DNA of 64,000 nt from Methylotenera versatilis 7 (GCF_000799165.1 NZ_JUGF01000002.1:868001-932000), one strand, 5' to 3'; numbered from the stretch's first letter, positions 37,377 to 46,988 are shown. Notes: a model not told the origin generated them from the letters alone. Made by a program: numbers and translations.

Positions 37377-39422
37377 ATGTACGACATCAATCAATCGCAA
37401 ATGCGTAAGGCATTTGCATGTAAACCTATTATTTTGGCGCTTGCAGCATTATTTACCAGCAATGCATTCGCTGAAGAAACCAATATTGAAATAGCGCCAG
37501 TGGCGATTACTGGCAATCCTTTAGGCGTCGATTCTGATGAGTTGATTGTGCCAGTGAGCGTGCTGAATGGGCGCGAACTAAGCCTTAGGCGTGAAGGCAC
37601 AATTGGCGAAACGTTAAATGGTATTCCTGGTGTGACGGCGACTCAATTTGGGCCGAATGCCTCACGTCCGGTGATTCGCGGTTTAGACGCAGAACGTGTG
37701 CGCATCATGCAAAACGGTGTCGGTATTTTAGATGCTTCATCGTTAAGTTTTGACCATGCCGTGAGTGTAGACCCGCTGATTATTGAACAAATTGATGTGG
37801 TGCGCGGACCAGCCGCACTACTATATGGCGGCAGTGCTGTTGGCGGCGTGGTGAATGCGATTGATCATCGTATTCCTAAAGAGCAGTTAGATGGAATTAC
37901 TGGACGTGCCGAAACACGTTTTGGTGGGCCGGATAATACGCGAAACGGTGCGGCGGTTGTAGACCTGGGTAATGGACAGTTTGCGATTCACGCGGATGTG
38001 TACAAGCGTAAAACGGATGATCTGGATATTGACGGTTTTGCTGTATCAAAACGTAAAAGTGAAGCGGATGGCACACCACGCGAAAATCGTGGCAAGCTGG
38101 TGAATAGTAGCTCAGACGGCGATGGCGGTGCTTTGGGTGCATCGCTGACATTTGATAACGGCTACGCTGGTATTTCGTATTCCACTATGAATAATAACTA
38201 TGGCACTGTGGCGGAAGAAGCTGTGCGCATTGATATGAAAAGTGACCGCTGGGATGTAGCGAGTGAGTTTACTGACTTGGGAAATGTGATTAATCGCGTG
38301 AAATTTCGCATGGCGCATACCGATTATGAACATGTCGAATTAGAAGATGGCGAAGTTGGTACGACTTTTAAAAATCGTGGCGTTGAAGGTTCATTTGAGG
38401 CTGGGCATGCGCCAATTCAAACCGGCTTAGGCAATTTGAACGGCGTTATTGGTTATCAGTTCAGCAATACTAATTTTGAAGCATTGGGCGAAGAGGCGTT
38501 TGTGCCGGGTGTTAACTCACAAAGTCATGCTTTATATCTGTATGAAGAGTTGCCGATAGGTAATAATGAAAAAACACAGCATAAAATCACTTTTGGCGGT
38601 CGTTTAGGCCATACATCGGTTGATTCAAAAGACAATGCCAATTTTGGCATAGGCCAAAATAACAGCTTTAATCCAAACAGCTTTGCGCTAGGTGGCTTGT
38701 ACAGTTTGAACGAGCAATGGTCGTTAACCGGCAATTTATCGCACAACGAGCGCGTGCCGAGTTATTTTGAGTTATATGCCAATGGCGCGCATATCGCGAC
38801 AGGTCAATTTGAGTTGGGTAATAGTAATTTTGATGTCGAAAAATCGAATGGTATCGATGCGCAGATTCGTTGGAAACAAGGTAAAAATTCATTCAGTCTA
38901 GGCGCTTATTACACACGATTTAATAATTTCATCGGGCTTTTTGATACGGGTGAAATTGAGCCAGTTGAGAATCTACCTGTGGCGCAATTCAGAGCGGTGC
39001 CAGCGGTATTCAAAGGGTTGGAGGCAGAAGGTAAATTCAACGTTGCCAATAATCTGGATTTAACGATTCGCGGTGATTATGTGCATGCTAAAGAAAAGCG
39101 TACAAATGAATATCTGCCACGTATCTCGCCGCTACGACTAGGCGCTGGCCTGCAATATCAGCTAAATCGCTTTAGTATCAGGCTGGATGCATTGCACGCC
39201 TTTAAACAAGACAATACAGCTGAAAATGAATTGGCAACCGATAGCTACACCAATGTGAGCGCTTTAGTGGCGTATAAATTGCCGACCAAGCTTAATCTGG
39301 AATTGTTTGCCAAAGCCAATAATCTGCTCAATGATGAGATTCGTGAGCATACATCGTTCTTAAAAGACATTTCGCCAGCAGGTCAGCGGTCACTGTTAAT
39401 TGGCTTGCGTGGGGATTTTTAA
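37377..39422 (+). CDS. TonB-dependent outer-membrane receptor, ZnuD-like
   Basis: A 681-residue outer-membrane receptor. Signal peptide ends near SNAFA-EE. The plug contains TIGETLNGIPGVTATQFGPNASRPVIRGL and DVVRGPAALLYGGSAVGGVVNAID (key words TIGETL, RPVIRGL, GGVVN). The 22-strand barrel ends LLIGLRGDF with a terminal Phe. The short plug and His/Asp-rich early barrel region resemble the zinc receptor ZnuD. With the upstream His/Cys protein, zinc uptake is the best guess, but no substrate can be proved from sequence. Confidence 0.82.
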   Translation: MYDINQSQMRKAFACKPIILALAALFTSNAFAEETNIEIAPVAITGNPLGVDSDELIVPVSVLNGRELSLRREGTIGETLNGIPGVTATQFGPNASRPVIRGLDAERVRIMQNGVGILDASSLSFDHAVSVDPLIIEQIDVVRGPAALLYGGSAVGGVVNAIDHRIPKEQLDGITGRAETRFGGPDNTRNGAAVVDLGNGQFAIHADVYKRKTDDLDIDGFAVSKRKSEADGTPRENRGKLVNSSSDGDGGALGASLTFDNGYAGISYSTMNNNYGTVAEEAVRIDMKSDRWDVASEFTDLGNVINRVKFRMAHTDYEHVELEDGEVGTTFKNRGVEGSFEAGHAPIQTGLGNLNGVIGYQFSNTNFEALGEEAFVPGVNSQSHALYLYEELPIGNNEKTQHKITFGGRLGHTSVDSKDNANFGIGQNNSFNPNSFALGGLYSLNEQWSLTGNLSHNERVPSYFELYANGAHIATGQFELGNSNFDVEKSNGIDAQIRWKQGKNSFSLGAYYTRFNNFIGLFDTGEIEPVENLPVAQFRAVPAVFKGLEAEGKFNVANNLDLTIRGDYVHAKEKRTNEYLPRISPLRLGAGLQYQLNRFSIRLDALHAFKQDNTAENELATDSYTNVSALVAYKLPTKLNLELFAKANNLLNDEIREHTSFLKDISPAGQRSLLIGLRGDF

Positions 39423-39500
39423 CGCTAGCTAACTGAACCAAATGATTTTTTAAAAAATCAATAAAGTAACTTCAATTAAGTTAGGGTAAATATAAGTCCA

Positions 39501-39617
39501 GTGAAATATATTGTATTAGGGTTGGTATTTTTTATTTCAGTAGCGGCAGGTTGGTTAACTTTATTAGAGTACAGAGATGACGGCTATGGTAACCATGGCT
39601 GGCATTTTAAAGAATAA
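39501..39617 (+). CDS. Candidate 38-residue single-span membrane protein
   Basis: A GTG-started frame encodes MKYIVLGLVFFISVAAGWLT then an acidic/aromatic tail ending GNHGWHFKE. It has one clear membrane helix followed by a short hydrophilic C-terminus. The ribosome site is weak and there is no homology I recognise, so it may not be translated. It fills the gap between the receptor gene and dgkA. Confidence 0.4.
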   Translation: MKYIVLGLVFFISVAAGWLTLLEYRDDGYGNHGWHFKE

Positions 39618-39655
39618 TTGCTGAAAATTATTTGGTACTGGATTGATATGAAAAC

Positions 39656-40072
39656 CTAGTTAATCAGGATTAAGCACCAAATAATCACTACATTTGCCAG
39701 TGCAATAAACACGGCCGCACTGCCAATATCTTTCGCGCGTTTGGCCAGTTCGTGGCGTTCGATGGAAACGCGATCAACAACGGCTTCAATTGCTGAATTC
39801 AATAACTCTACAATCAACACCAGTAAAACACTGCCTATCATTAAAGCACGATTTAAAGCCGCTTGTTCTAAATAAAATGCCAGTGGAATGAATATCGCTG
39901 CCAGTAACACTTCTTGCCTAAAAGCATCTTCATGTTTATATGCGGCTTTAAAGCCATCCAGTGAATAACCAAATGCATTGAACAGGCGGCGCAAACCGGT
40001 TTTGCCTTTAAAAGGACTTTCAGTATGCGCTTGGTTTGACGATTGGTTTGAATTAGTCGGGTCTATTTTCAT
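39656..40072 (-). CDS. dgkA: Diacylglycerol kinase DgkA
   Basis: A 138-residue integral membrane kinase that recycles diacylglycerol to phosphatidic acid. It shows three membrane helices and the family motif ELLNSAIEAVVDRVSIERHELAKRAKDIGSAAV (key part NSAIEAVVDR, KDIGSAAV). The N-terminal ~20 residues are a polar extension rich in Ser and Asn; the core matches E. coli DgkA (122). Confidence 0.94.
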   Translation of the reverse strand: MKIDPTNSNQSSNQAHTESPFKGKTGLRRLFNAFGYSLDGFKAAYKHEDAFRQEVLLAAIFIPLAFYLEQAALNRALMIGSVLLVLIVELLNSAIEAVVDRVSIERHELAKRAKDIGSAAVFIALANVVIIWCLILIN

Positions 40073-40166
40073 TGCGCAATAACATTCATTAAAATTAATC
40101 GGATTATTTTAACATGCGTTATCATATTGTTTTGTTTCAAGTTAATTAATCTAAAAAGGTTTGCAG

Positions 40167-40433
40167 ATGGCACGCACAGTACAATGTATTAAATTAGGTA
40201 AAGAGCTGGAGGGCATGGATTTTCCTCCTTATCCAGGTGAGTTGGGCAAACGTATTTATCAGCAAGTTTCTAAAGAAGCTTGGGCGGCATGGCTAAAACA
40301 ACAGACCATGCTAGTGAATGAAAATCGCCTTAGCTTGGCAGATCCGGCAGCGCGTAAATATTTAAGCGAGCAAACGGAGAAATACTTTTTTGGTGACGGT
40401 GCCGATACGGCGAGTGGTTATGTGCCGCAATAA
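40167..40433 (+). CDS. yggX: Oxidative damage protection / Fe(II)-trafficking protein YggX
   Basis: An 88-residue protein starting [27 protein letters not shown], the YggX family hallmark with its conserved Cys7. In enteric bacteria it protects iron-sulfur proteins from oxidants. I use the ATG at 40167; an in-frame TTG at 40161 would add two residues. It is followed by a strong terminator. Confidence 0.94.
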   Translation: MARTVQCIKLGKELEGMDFPPYPGELGKRIYQQVSKEAWAAWLKQQTMLVNENRLSLADPAARKYLSEQTEKYFFGDGADTASGYVPQ

Positions 40434-40475
40434 TATATGCCGCCCCAAAATAATTAATTGAGTAGGTGTAGCGTA

Positions 40476-40507
40476 AAAAAACCATACTAGTCTTAGTATG
40501 GTTTTTT
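40476..40507 (+). terminator. Intrinsic terminator after yggX
   Basis: AAAAAACCATACTA and TAGTATGGTTTTTT arms with a four-base loop form a nearly ideal, two-way terminator ahead of the marR control region. Confidence 0.92.
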
Positions 40508-40564
40508 GCTTTCTGAGGCGATAACTTTTTTTATTTAAATGGATTAGAAAATTATGAATAAGGT

Positions 40565-40605
40565 CAATTACATTTATACAAAATATATTTGTACAAATGT
40601 AATTG
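40565..40605. promoter_or_regulatory. 41-bp palindromic operator ahead of marR
   Basis: Two 18-base arms, CAATTACATTTATACAAA and TTTGTACAAATGTAATTG, are inverted around ATATA with a single mismatch. A possible -35 TTGTAC (40589-40594) lies inside the right arm with TACACT (40612-40617) as -10 at 17-base spacing. The site is 70 bases before marR, so autorepression by that regulator is the simplest reading. The length suggests two adjacent dimers. Confidence 0.75.
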
Positions 40606-40675
40606 GTGGCGTACACTCATTTTCAGTTTTGCGCGTTTTAATCGTATTAACTAACTTTTTACTTAACTTAAGAAT

Positions 40676-41179
40676 ATGACAGAAAAACCAGCACTTTTAG
40701 TAAATCAGGAATTACAGGCCAAATTAGCTAATGCTTCATTACAGCATTTTCGGGTGATTTTTAGCTCGGTTAAGAAACATTCAAGCGATACGGAGTCTGC
40801 TTGCGGCATTAGCAACTCTCAGCTTTGGGTGCTATACGAGTTGCATAAAGCGCCAGATTTAAAAGTGTCTGAGCTAGCAACTAACTTAGCGATTCATCAA
40901 TCGACAGCAAGTAACTTAATTGAAAAACTGGTTAAAAAAATGCTGATTGTCAAAAAGCGCGAAACAACGGATCAGCGCGTTGTGCGTCTGTCGCTCACAG
41001 AGCAGGGGTTGGCCATTATCAAAAACGCACCGCCATCACCTAGAGGCGTGTTACGAGACGCGCTTGATCGTTTAGATGCAGATGTGCTGGAAAATTTAAC
41101 GCAAAGCTTAGCCTTGCTGTCGCTGCAAATTAACAGCAAGGATGTTAATGCGGGCTTAATTCCATTGACCGATTTGTAG
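40676..41179 (+). CDS. MarR-family transcriptional regulator
   Basis: A 167-residue winged-helix regulator. The HTH is in LWVLYELHKAPDLKVSELATNLAIHQSTASNLIEKLVKK and the wing in RETTDQRVVRLSLTEQG (key residues DQR, RLTxxG). It lies between a long palindrome and the fructokinase-SPS-amylosucrase genes, all on the same strand, and so is a candidate regulator of sucrose metabolism and osmotic response. Related MarR proteins control ectoine genes in halotolerant methylotrophs; the link here is by analogy. Confidence 0.9.
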   Translation: MTEKPALLVNQELQAKLANASLQHFRVIFSSVKKHSSDTESACGISNSQLWVLYELHKAPDLKVSELATNLAIHQSTASNLIEKLVKKMLIVKKRETTDQRVVRLSLTEQGLAIIKNAPPSPRGVLRDALDRLDADVLENLTQSLALLSLQINSKDVNAGLIPLTDL

Positions 41180-41290
41180 CATTGAGTAGTTGAATCTGCT
41201 TTAAATACAAAGCATTAATAAGCATTAAATGGAGTGCAAGGCTCAAGCCATGCCTTAACCAATTCCATATCACTTAACAAAGGAACGACA

Positions 41291-42220
41291 TTGTCATTAA
41301 ATGAAATACATGCCAAGTCAAAAAAAGTCATTGGCGTATTTGGCGAAGTATTAGCGGATATTTTCCCTGATCAAACAGTTCTTGGTGGCGCACCATTTAA
41401 TGTGGCGCGCCATTTACAGGCATTTGGTATGCATCCGGTGATGATTACCAGAACTGGCCAAGACGCCTTGCGTAAACAGTTTTTGCAAGAAATGCAGCGA
41501 TTAAAAATGGATGTATCCGGCCTGCAAATCGATGCCAAGTATCCGACAGGGCAAGTCAAAGTAGAAATGAGCAGTGACGGGCATCAGTTTGATATATTGG
41601 AAGACCAGGCGTATGACCATATCCACGCCGGTATTACGCATATGGTGACCATGTCACTGAAGCCGGAAATGGTTTATTTTGGCACCCTGGCACAACGTAG
41701 TATGCCCTCTCGTCTGGCGCTGGATAAGTTTTTAGAAGATGGCAAATGCCCGCGCTTTCTAGACGTTAACCTGCGGGCGCCCTTTTACAATAAGCATATG
41801 ATAAAACGCTCTATTTTGCGCAGTGATATCGTTAAGATGAATGAAGTAGAGTTAGCTATTATTGCTAAGTATTTCAAAATGGATGCCGCAAGCCTGCATG
41901 ATAAAGCCAAACAATTAGCGACTGAATTTGGCATTAAACAAGTGATTGTCACCGCAGGTGCGCAAGGTGCCTGGGTGCTGGCAGATGAGAATATCATTGA
42001 AACCACAGCTGTATCTAGCATGCAAGCTCCATTTATAGACTCGGTTGGTGCAGGTGATGCATTTTCATCTGTCTGTATGGTAGCGAACATACTAAATTGG
42101 GATCATGCCACTATGATTAACCGTGCGAATGAATTTGCTGGTGCAGTTTGCAGCATTCGTGGCGGTGCGCCAACAGATACTGGTTTTTACACGCCTTTTG
42201 TTAATCATTGGAATCTATAG
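41291..42220 (+). CDS. Fructokinase, PfkB family
   Basis: A PfkB/ribokinase-family sugar kinase of about 309 residues that would phosphorylate fructose. It starts with VIGVFGEVLADIFPDQTVLGGAPFNVARHLQAFG and carries the catalytic signature DSVGAGDAFSSV (Asp base). I choose TTG at 41291, which has AAAGGA at 41279-41284; the frame is open to a GTG at 41234. It overlaps the SPS frame by 13 bases, so the two are probably translated together. Fructose released by amylosucrase is the expected substrate. Confidence 0.9.
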   Translation: MSLNEIHAKSKKVIGVFGEVLADIFPDQTVLGGAPFNVARHLQAFGMHPVMITRTGQDALRKQFLQEMQRLKMDVSGLQIDAKYPTGQVKVEMSSDGHQFDILEDQAYDHIHAGITHMVTMSLKPEMVYFGTLAQRSMPSRLALDKFLEDGKCPRFLDVNLRAPFYNKHMIKRSILRSDIVKMNEVELAIIAKYFKMDAASLHDKAKQLATEFGIKQVIVTAGAQGAWVLADENIIETTAVSSMQAPFIDSVGAGDAFSSVCMVANILNWDHATMINRANEFAGAVCSIRGGAPTDTGFYTPFVNHWNL

Positions 42221-44418
42221 TTAATCATAATTTGAATAAACAACAGGAAAAGTCTGAAAATCCTATTTACGTGCTGATGATTAGCATGCATGGATTGATT
42301 CGTGCGAATGATTTGGAGCTGGGGAAAGATGCCGATACAGGCGGACAGGTCACTTATGTGGTGGAATTGGCGCGTGCGCTGGCAAAACATAAAAGCGTGG
42401 ATAAAGTCGACCTGCTCACCAGATTAATTGAAGATAAGAACATTTCTGCGGAATATGCCGCAACAGAAGAACCACTGGACCCAGGCGCGCGCATTATACG
42501 ATTGCGCTGCGGGCCGAAACGCTATTTAAGAAAAGAAGTGTTGTGGCCACATTTAGATCAAGTGGTTGATAAAGCATTACATTTTCTAAGGCAGCAGGCC
42601 AGGATCCCCGATTTAATCCATACGCATTATGCGGATGCCGGCTATGTCGGGCAGCAATTATCATTGCTACTTGGTATACCGCAAATACATACTGGTCATT
42701 CACTTGGGCACCCTAAACGAGATCGTTTAATGGCAAGTGGCAGAAAAGCATCTGCCATTGAAAAGCAATTTAATTTTGAACGCCGCATTGCCATTGAAGA
42801 AGATATTATTCAGCATGCCTCATTGATTGTGACCAGCACCAAGCAAGAGATTGAGCAGCAATATGGCATGTACAATAATTTTAACCAATCACGTTTTAGC
42901 GTGATTCCGCCAGGCACGGATACGTCAAGATTCTTTCCGCCTGGTCGATTGAAACAAGAAACACCGATACAGCAAAAAATTGATGGTTATTTAGCGGACC
43001 CTGAAAAACCACTTATCTTTGCCATGAGCAGGCCAGATGATCGCAAAAACATACACGGTTTAATTGAAGCGTATGGCAATAGCCCGGCGTTGCAGGCGGC
43101 AGCTAATTTATTGATTGTGGCGGGCGAGCGCGAAGATATCAGAGGTTTAGAAGAATCGCAGCGAAAGGTCATGACGCAATTATTGTTCGATTTAGATCGC
43201 TATGATTTATGGGGGAAAGTGGCAATTCCAAAATTCGTCGCGCAAGAAGATGTGCCCGAATTGTATCGCTTGGCGGCAAGGCGTCGCGGCGTATTTGTTA
43301 ACCCGGCTTTTACAGAGCCGTTTGGCCTAACCTTGATTGAGGCCGCCGCAAGTGGTTTACCTTTCGTGGCGCCAGATGATGGCGGCCCGCGCGATATATT
43401 GGACAATTGCCGCAATGGGGTGATTGTAGATACGTTGGACAGTAGCGCGATTGCGGATGGTTTATTGTCCGTATTAGCAGATAAAAAACGCTGGCGCAAA
43501 TCGGCTACTAGTGGCTTGGCTGGAGTTTGGCGGCATTATAGTTGGGCTGCGCATGTGGATAAATATATGAAAGAAGTCAGCCGATTGTTACGTCGCGATC
43601 AAAAACGTTTGCGTCGTCAACAGGCTTTAAATTTAAACGCAGAAATCTCAAACACGGAAAAATCGCGTATACCGCTGGCCAGCATGGCGCTTATTAGTGA
43701 TATTGATAATACGCTGGTGGGTAATAAAAAATCGCTAAAAGATTTAACAGGCTGGATAGATAAGAATAAAGCGCGCTGTGTTTTTGGTGTAGCGACGGGG
43801 AGATCGCTTGAAAGTGCTGTGGAAATCCTTAAAAAAAATCAGGTTAACATACCGGATGTGCTGATTACTTCTGTCGGTTCTGAGATTCATTATGGTAAAA
43901 AATTAGTGCCAGATACTGGCTGGTCAGCGCATATTCGGTACATGTGGCGAAAAGATGCACTTGAAAAAGCGTTAGCCCATTTCCCGGGATTGACTTTACA
44001 AGCACCAGAGAATCAGCGTGAATTTAAATTAAGCTATATCGCAAAACCAGCGGTAATGCCGCCTTTGAGTGAAATTAAAAACCATCTGCGTCAATACAAC
44101 TTGCACGCTCAACTGATTTACTCACATGAGGAGTTTTTAGATATATTGCCGGTGCGCGCTTCTAAAGGTCATGCCGTTCGTTATCTGTCTTATAAATGGG
44201 GCCTGCCGCTGGAAAACTTTGTAGTGGCGGGAGATTCTGGTAACGATTTTGAAATGTTGATTGGCGATACGCGTGCGATTGTGGTGGGTAACTATAGTCA
44301 GGAGTTAGAAAGATTGCGCCACAGCGAGCATATCTATTTTGCCTCGCAACATTATGCGGCGGGTATTCTAGAAGGCCTGGCGCATTATGGCTTACAGGCT
44401 TCTATTGTGGTGAAATAA
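42208..44418 (+). CDS. sps: Sucrose-phosphate synthase with C-terminal phosphatase domain
   Basis: A 736-residue two-domain protein. Residues ~15-470 are a GT4 glycosyltransferase (DADTGGQVTYVVELARAL; SRPDDRKNIHGLIEAYG; donor-site EPFGLTLIEAAASGLPFVAP) transferring glucose from UDP-glucose to fructose 6-phosphate. Residues ~490-736 are a HAD domain (LISDIDNTLVGN; VVAGDSGNDFEML), like sucrose-phosphate phosphatase, so one protein may make free sucrose. Start codon uncertain: TTG at 42208 or TTG at 42232, both without a clear ribosome site, consistent with coupling to the upstream gene. Confidence 0.92.
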   Translation: MESIVNHNLNKQQEKSENPIYVLMISMHGLIRANDLELGKDADTGGQVTYVVELARALAKHKSVDKVDLLTRLIEDKNISAEYAATEEPLDPGARIIRLRCGPKRYLRKEVLWPHLDQVVDKALHFLRQQARIPDLIHTHYADAGYVGQQLSLLLGIPQIHTGHSLGHPKRDRLMASGRKASAIEKQFNFERRIAIEEDIIQHASLIVTSTKQEIEQQYGMYNNFNQSRFSVIPPGTDTSRFFPPGRLKQETPIQQKIDGYLADPEKPLIFAMSRPDDRKNIHGLIEAYGNSPALQAAANLLIVAGEREDIRGLEESQRKVMTQLLFDLDRYDLWGKVAIPKFVAQEDVPELYRLAARRRGVFVNPAFTEPFGLTLIEAAASGLPFVAPDDGGPRDILDNCRNGVIVDTLDSSAIADGLLSVLADKKRWRKSATSGLAGVWRHYSWAAHVDKYMKEVSRLLRRDQKRLRRQQALNLNAEISNTEKSRIPLASMALISDIDNTLVGNKKSLKDLTGWIDKNKARCVFGVATGRSLESAVEILKKNQVNIPDVLITSVGSEIHYGKKLVPDTGWSAHIRYMWRKDALEKALAHFPGLTLQAPENQREFKLSYIAKPAVMPPLSEIKNHLRQYNLHAQLIYSHEEFLDILPVRASKGHAVRYLSYKWGLPLENFVVAGDSGNDFEMLIGDTRAIVVGNYSQELERLRHSEHIYFASQHYAAGILEGLAHYGLQASIVVK

Positions 44419-44429
44419 GGCATAAGGCT

Positions 44430-46382
44430 ATGTATGAGCAAGTTTCACATTCGTTGTTAAACGACATTCTGACCGAAATTGAAGCGGAAATTAAAGATAA
44501 AAACCTGCAGTATTTTTATACGCGATTAGGTGCGAACTTTTATGCGATTTATTCGCTATTCCATCAATTGTACGGTCATCGTGACGACTTCAAATTACAA
44601 CTACATCAGTTAGTTAAAATACTCACGCGCTCATATATCGCACGCTCAGAAGATTTGCGTCAGCTTGATCTGGCGCGCGAAAAAAACCATAACTGGTTTT
44701 TAAGTCAGCAATGGGTAGGCTATGCAATTTATTGCAGAGAATTTTCCGGAAATCTAAAAGGCTTGGATAAAAGGCTGGGCTACCTGCAAGAGCTTGGTAT
44801 CAATATGCTGCACATCATGCCGATTTTAGATTGCCCCAAAGGTAAGAGTGACGGCGGATATGCGGTGCGCGACTTTAGAAATATCAATGCAGAAATCGGT
44901 ACGGTTGAAGATCTGGATGCGCTGGCAGTTAATCTTAAAAAACGCGATACATTGCTAGTGCTGGATGTGGTGGTGAATCACACGTCTGATGAACATGCTT
45001 GGGCGCTTCAAGCGATAGCAGGGGATAAAAAATACCAAGATTATTACTATGTTTTTGATGACCGTAGTATGCCCGATTTGTATGAGGAAACCATGCCTGA
45101 AGTATTCCCGGAAAATGCGCCGGGTAACTTTACATGGAACGCGGAAATGGGCAAATGGGTGATGACCGTTTTCAATGATTATCAGTGGGATTTAAATTAT
45201 CAAAACCCCGCCGTTTTTATTGAAATGGTAGACATCATTTTATATTGGGCTAATCACGGTGCGGATATTATCCGGCTGGATGCAGTTGCTTTTTTATGGA
45301 AGAAAATCGGCAGTACCTGCCAGAATGAGCGCGAAGCACACTGGATATTACAATTGATGAAAGATTGTTGCCAGGTAACCGCGCCCGGCGTCTTATTTAT
45401 TGCCGAGGCGATTGTTGCACCAATTGAAGTGATTAAGTATTTTGGCGAAGATGCGATTAACGCCAAAGAGTGCGAAATTGCTTATAACGCGACATTAATG
45501 GCGCTGCTGTGGGAGGCCGTAGCCACAAAAAATGCCCTGCTACTAAATCGTGCCATTAGGTCAATTCCAGATAAATTAGAACGTGCAACCTGGCTTAACT
45601 ATGTGCGCTGCCATGATGATATTGGCTTGGGATTTGATGATAATGACATTCGCCTCGCTGGGTATGACCCTGCATTGCACCGTCAGTTTTTACTGAATTA
45701 TTACACAGGGCAATCTGCAAGCTCTACCGCTAAGGGTATTGCCTTTGGTACTAATATTAAGAATGGCGATGCACGTATTGCAGGTTCGCTCGCCTCGCTG
45801 GCAGGATTAGAAGCGGCAATTGAACAAAATGATGCCGATGCAATTCAACGCAGTATTGACACCATCTTGCTACTACATGGCGTTATATTGGCTTTTGGTG
45901 GCATACCGTTGATTTATTATGGTGATGCGATTGGCACGTTAAACGATAGAGCGTATTTAAAGGATGAGTATAAAAAAAACGATAATCGCTGGATTCACCG
46001 CCAAATAATGAATTGGCAGCGAAGTGAGCTGCGCAACGAAAAAGGCACTGTTGAACAGCGCATCTTTTCTGGTCTAAAAAAGATGATTGTAACTAGAAAA
46101 GAAATTACCGCATTTGCAGATCATAATAATCGTGAGTTAATTGCATTGGATAATCCACACCTGTTTTGTTTTGTGCGGTTTGATGGTGCAGGAAGATATC
46201 CGCGCGTGCTAGTGATTTGTAACTTTGACCACGCAGAACAATCATGCGATATTGACGGTTTACGTAAGCTTGGCTTATTGTCACATGCTGTGGTAAAAAA
46301 TCTGCTTTCAGATGACATCATTGATTTATCCACTTCAATGTTAAGCATTCCGCCGCTTGGCATGTATTGGTTGGATACTTAA
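44430..46382 (+). CDS. ams: Amylosucrase, GH13 family
   Basis: A 650-residue GH13 enzyme that uses sucrose to extend alpha-1,4-glucan and releases fructose. The helical N-terminal domain, barrel and C-terminal beta domain are all there. Catalytic residues are visible: nucleophile Asp284 in IIRLDAVAFLW, acid/base Glu326 in LFIAEAIV, and the HDDIG motif near 395, in positions like those of Neisseria amylosucrase. Eleven bases after sps, it closes the sucrose operon and links sucrose to glycogen-like storage. Sucrose hydrolase is an alternative within the family. Confidence 0.9.
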   Translation: MYEQVSHSLLNDILTEIEAEIKDKNLQYFYTRLGANFYAIYSLFHQLYGHRDDFKLQLHQLVKILTRSYIARSEDLRQLDLAREKNHNWFLSQQWVGYAIYCREFSGNLKGLDKRLGYLQELGINMLHIMPILDCPKGKSDGGYAVRDFRNINAEIGTVEDLDALAVNLKKRDTLLVLDVVVNHTSDEHAWALQAIAGDKKYQDYYYVFDDRSMPDLYEETMPEVFPENAPGNFTWNAEMGKWVMTVFNDYQWDLNYQNPAVFIEMVDIILYWANHGADIIRLDAVAFLWKKIGSTCQNEREAHWILQLMKDCCQVTAPGVLFIAEAIVAPIEVIKYFGEDAINAKECEIAYNATLMALLWEAVATKNALLLNRAIRSIPDKLERATWLNYVRCHDDIGLGFDDNDIRLAGYDPALHRQFLLNYYTGQSASSTAKGIAFGTNIKNGDARIAGSLASLAGLEAAIEQNDADAIQRSIDTILLLHGVILAFGGIPLIYYGDAIGTLNDRAYLKDEYKKNDNRWIHRQIMNWQRSELRNEKGTVEQRIFSGLKKMIVTRKEITAFADHNNRELIALDNPHLFCFVRFDGAGRYPRVLVICNFDHAEQSCDIDGLRKLGLLSHAVVKNLLSDDIIDLSTSMLSIPPLGMYWLDT

Positions 46383-46454
46383 TTGTTTTAAGAAACAGAA
46401 CGTTTTTCACATTTCACAGCCGAAGCTGAAGTATTTATAAAAATAGGAACCTAC

Positions 46455-46976
46455 ATGAAGAAGCTACACACATTAATATTGTTTTTTTCTTACTCGACTT
46501 TATCAGTAGCCGGAAATAACCTTACTATCCCAGTCAACTTTATTGATGAATCCGCTGTTGGTGCAAAAGCTGGTCAAGTAGTGGTGACTGAATCTGAATA
46601 TGGATTGGTTTTTACACCTGATCTTGCAGGATTAAAACCTGGGTCATATGGTTTTCATGTGCATGAAAATCCCAGTTGTAATGCTCTGGAAAAAGACGGG
46701 CAAAAAGTAGCTGGTTTGGCCGCGGGTGGGCATTTGGATCCACAGAAAACAGCTAAACATGATTATCCTTGGGGTGATGGGCATCTAGGTGATTTGCCGC
46801 CACTCTTTGTGAATGCCGATGGCGTAGCTAATCAGCCAGTATTGGCACCACGACTTAAATTGACAGACTTATCAAAAAAATCACTCATGATTCACGCGGG
46901 TGGAGACAATCATTCCGATCATCCTAAACCATTGGGTGGTGGCGGGAAGCGCATGTTGTGTGGCGTGATTGAGTAA
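46455..46976 (+). CDS. sodC: Periplasmic Cu/Zn superoxide dismutase
   Basis: A 173-residue exported SodC. Signal peptide ([14 protein letters not shown]). Copper ligands in [10 protein letters not shown], zinc ligands and bridging His in [28 protein letters not shown], and the final His in [26 protein letters not shown]; the two disulfide cysteines are present. It detoxifies superoxide in the periplasm, complementing cytoplasmic SodB. Confidence 0.95.
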   Translation: MKKLHTLILFFSYSTLSVAGNNLTIPVNFIDESAVGAKAGQVVVTESEYGLVFTPDLAGLKPGSYGFHVHENPSCNALEKDGQKVAGLAAGGHLDPQKTAKHDYPWGDGHLGDLPPLFVNADGVANQPVLAPRLKLTDLSKKSLMIHAGGDNHSDHPKPLGGGGKRMLCGVIE

Positions 46977-46988
46977 GCGTAAATAAAT

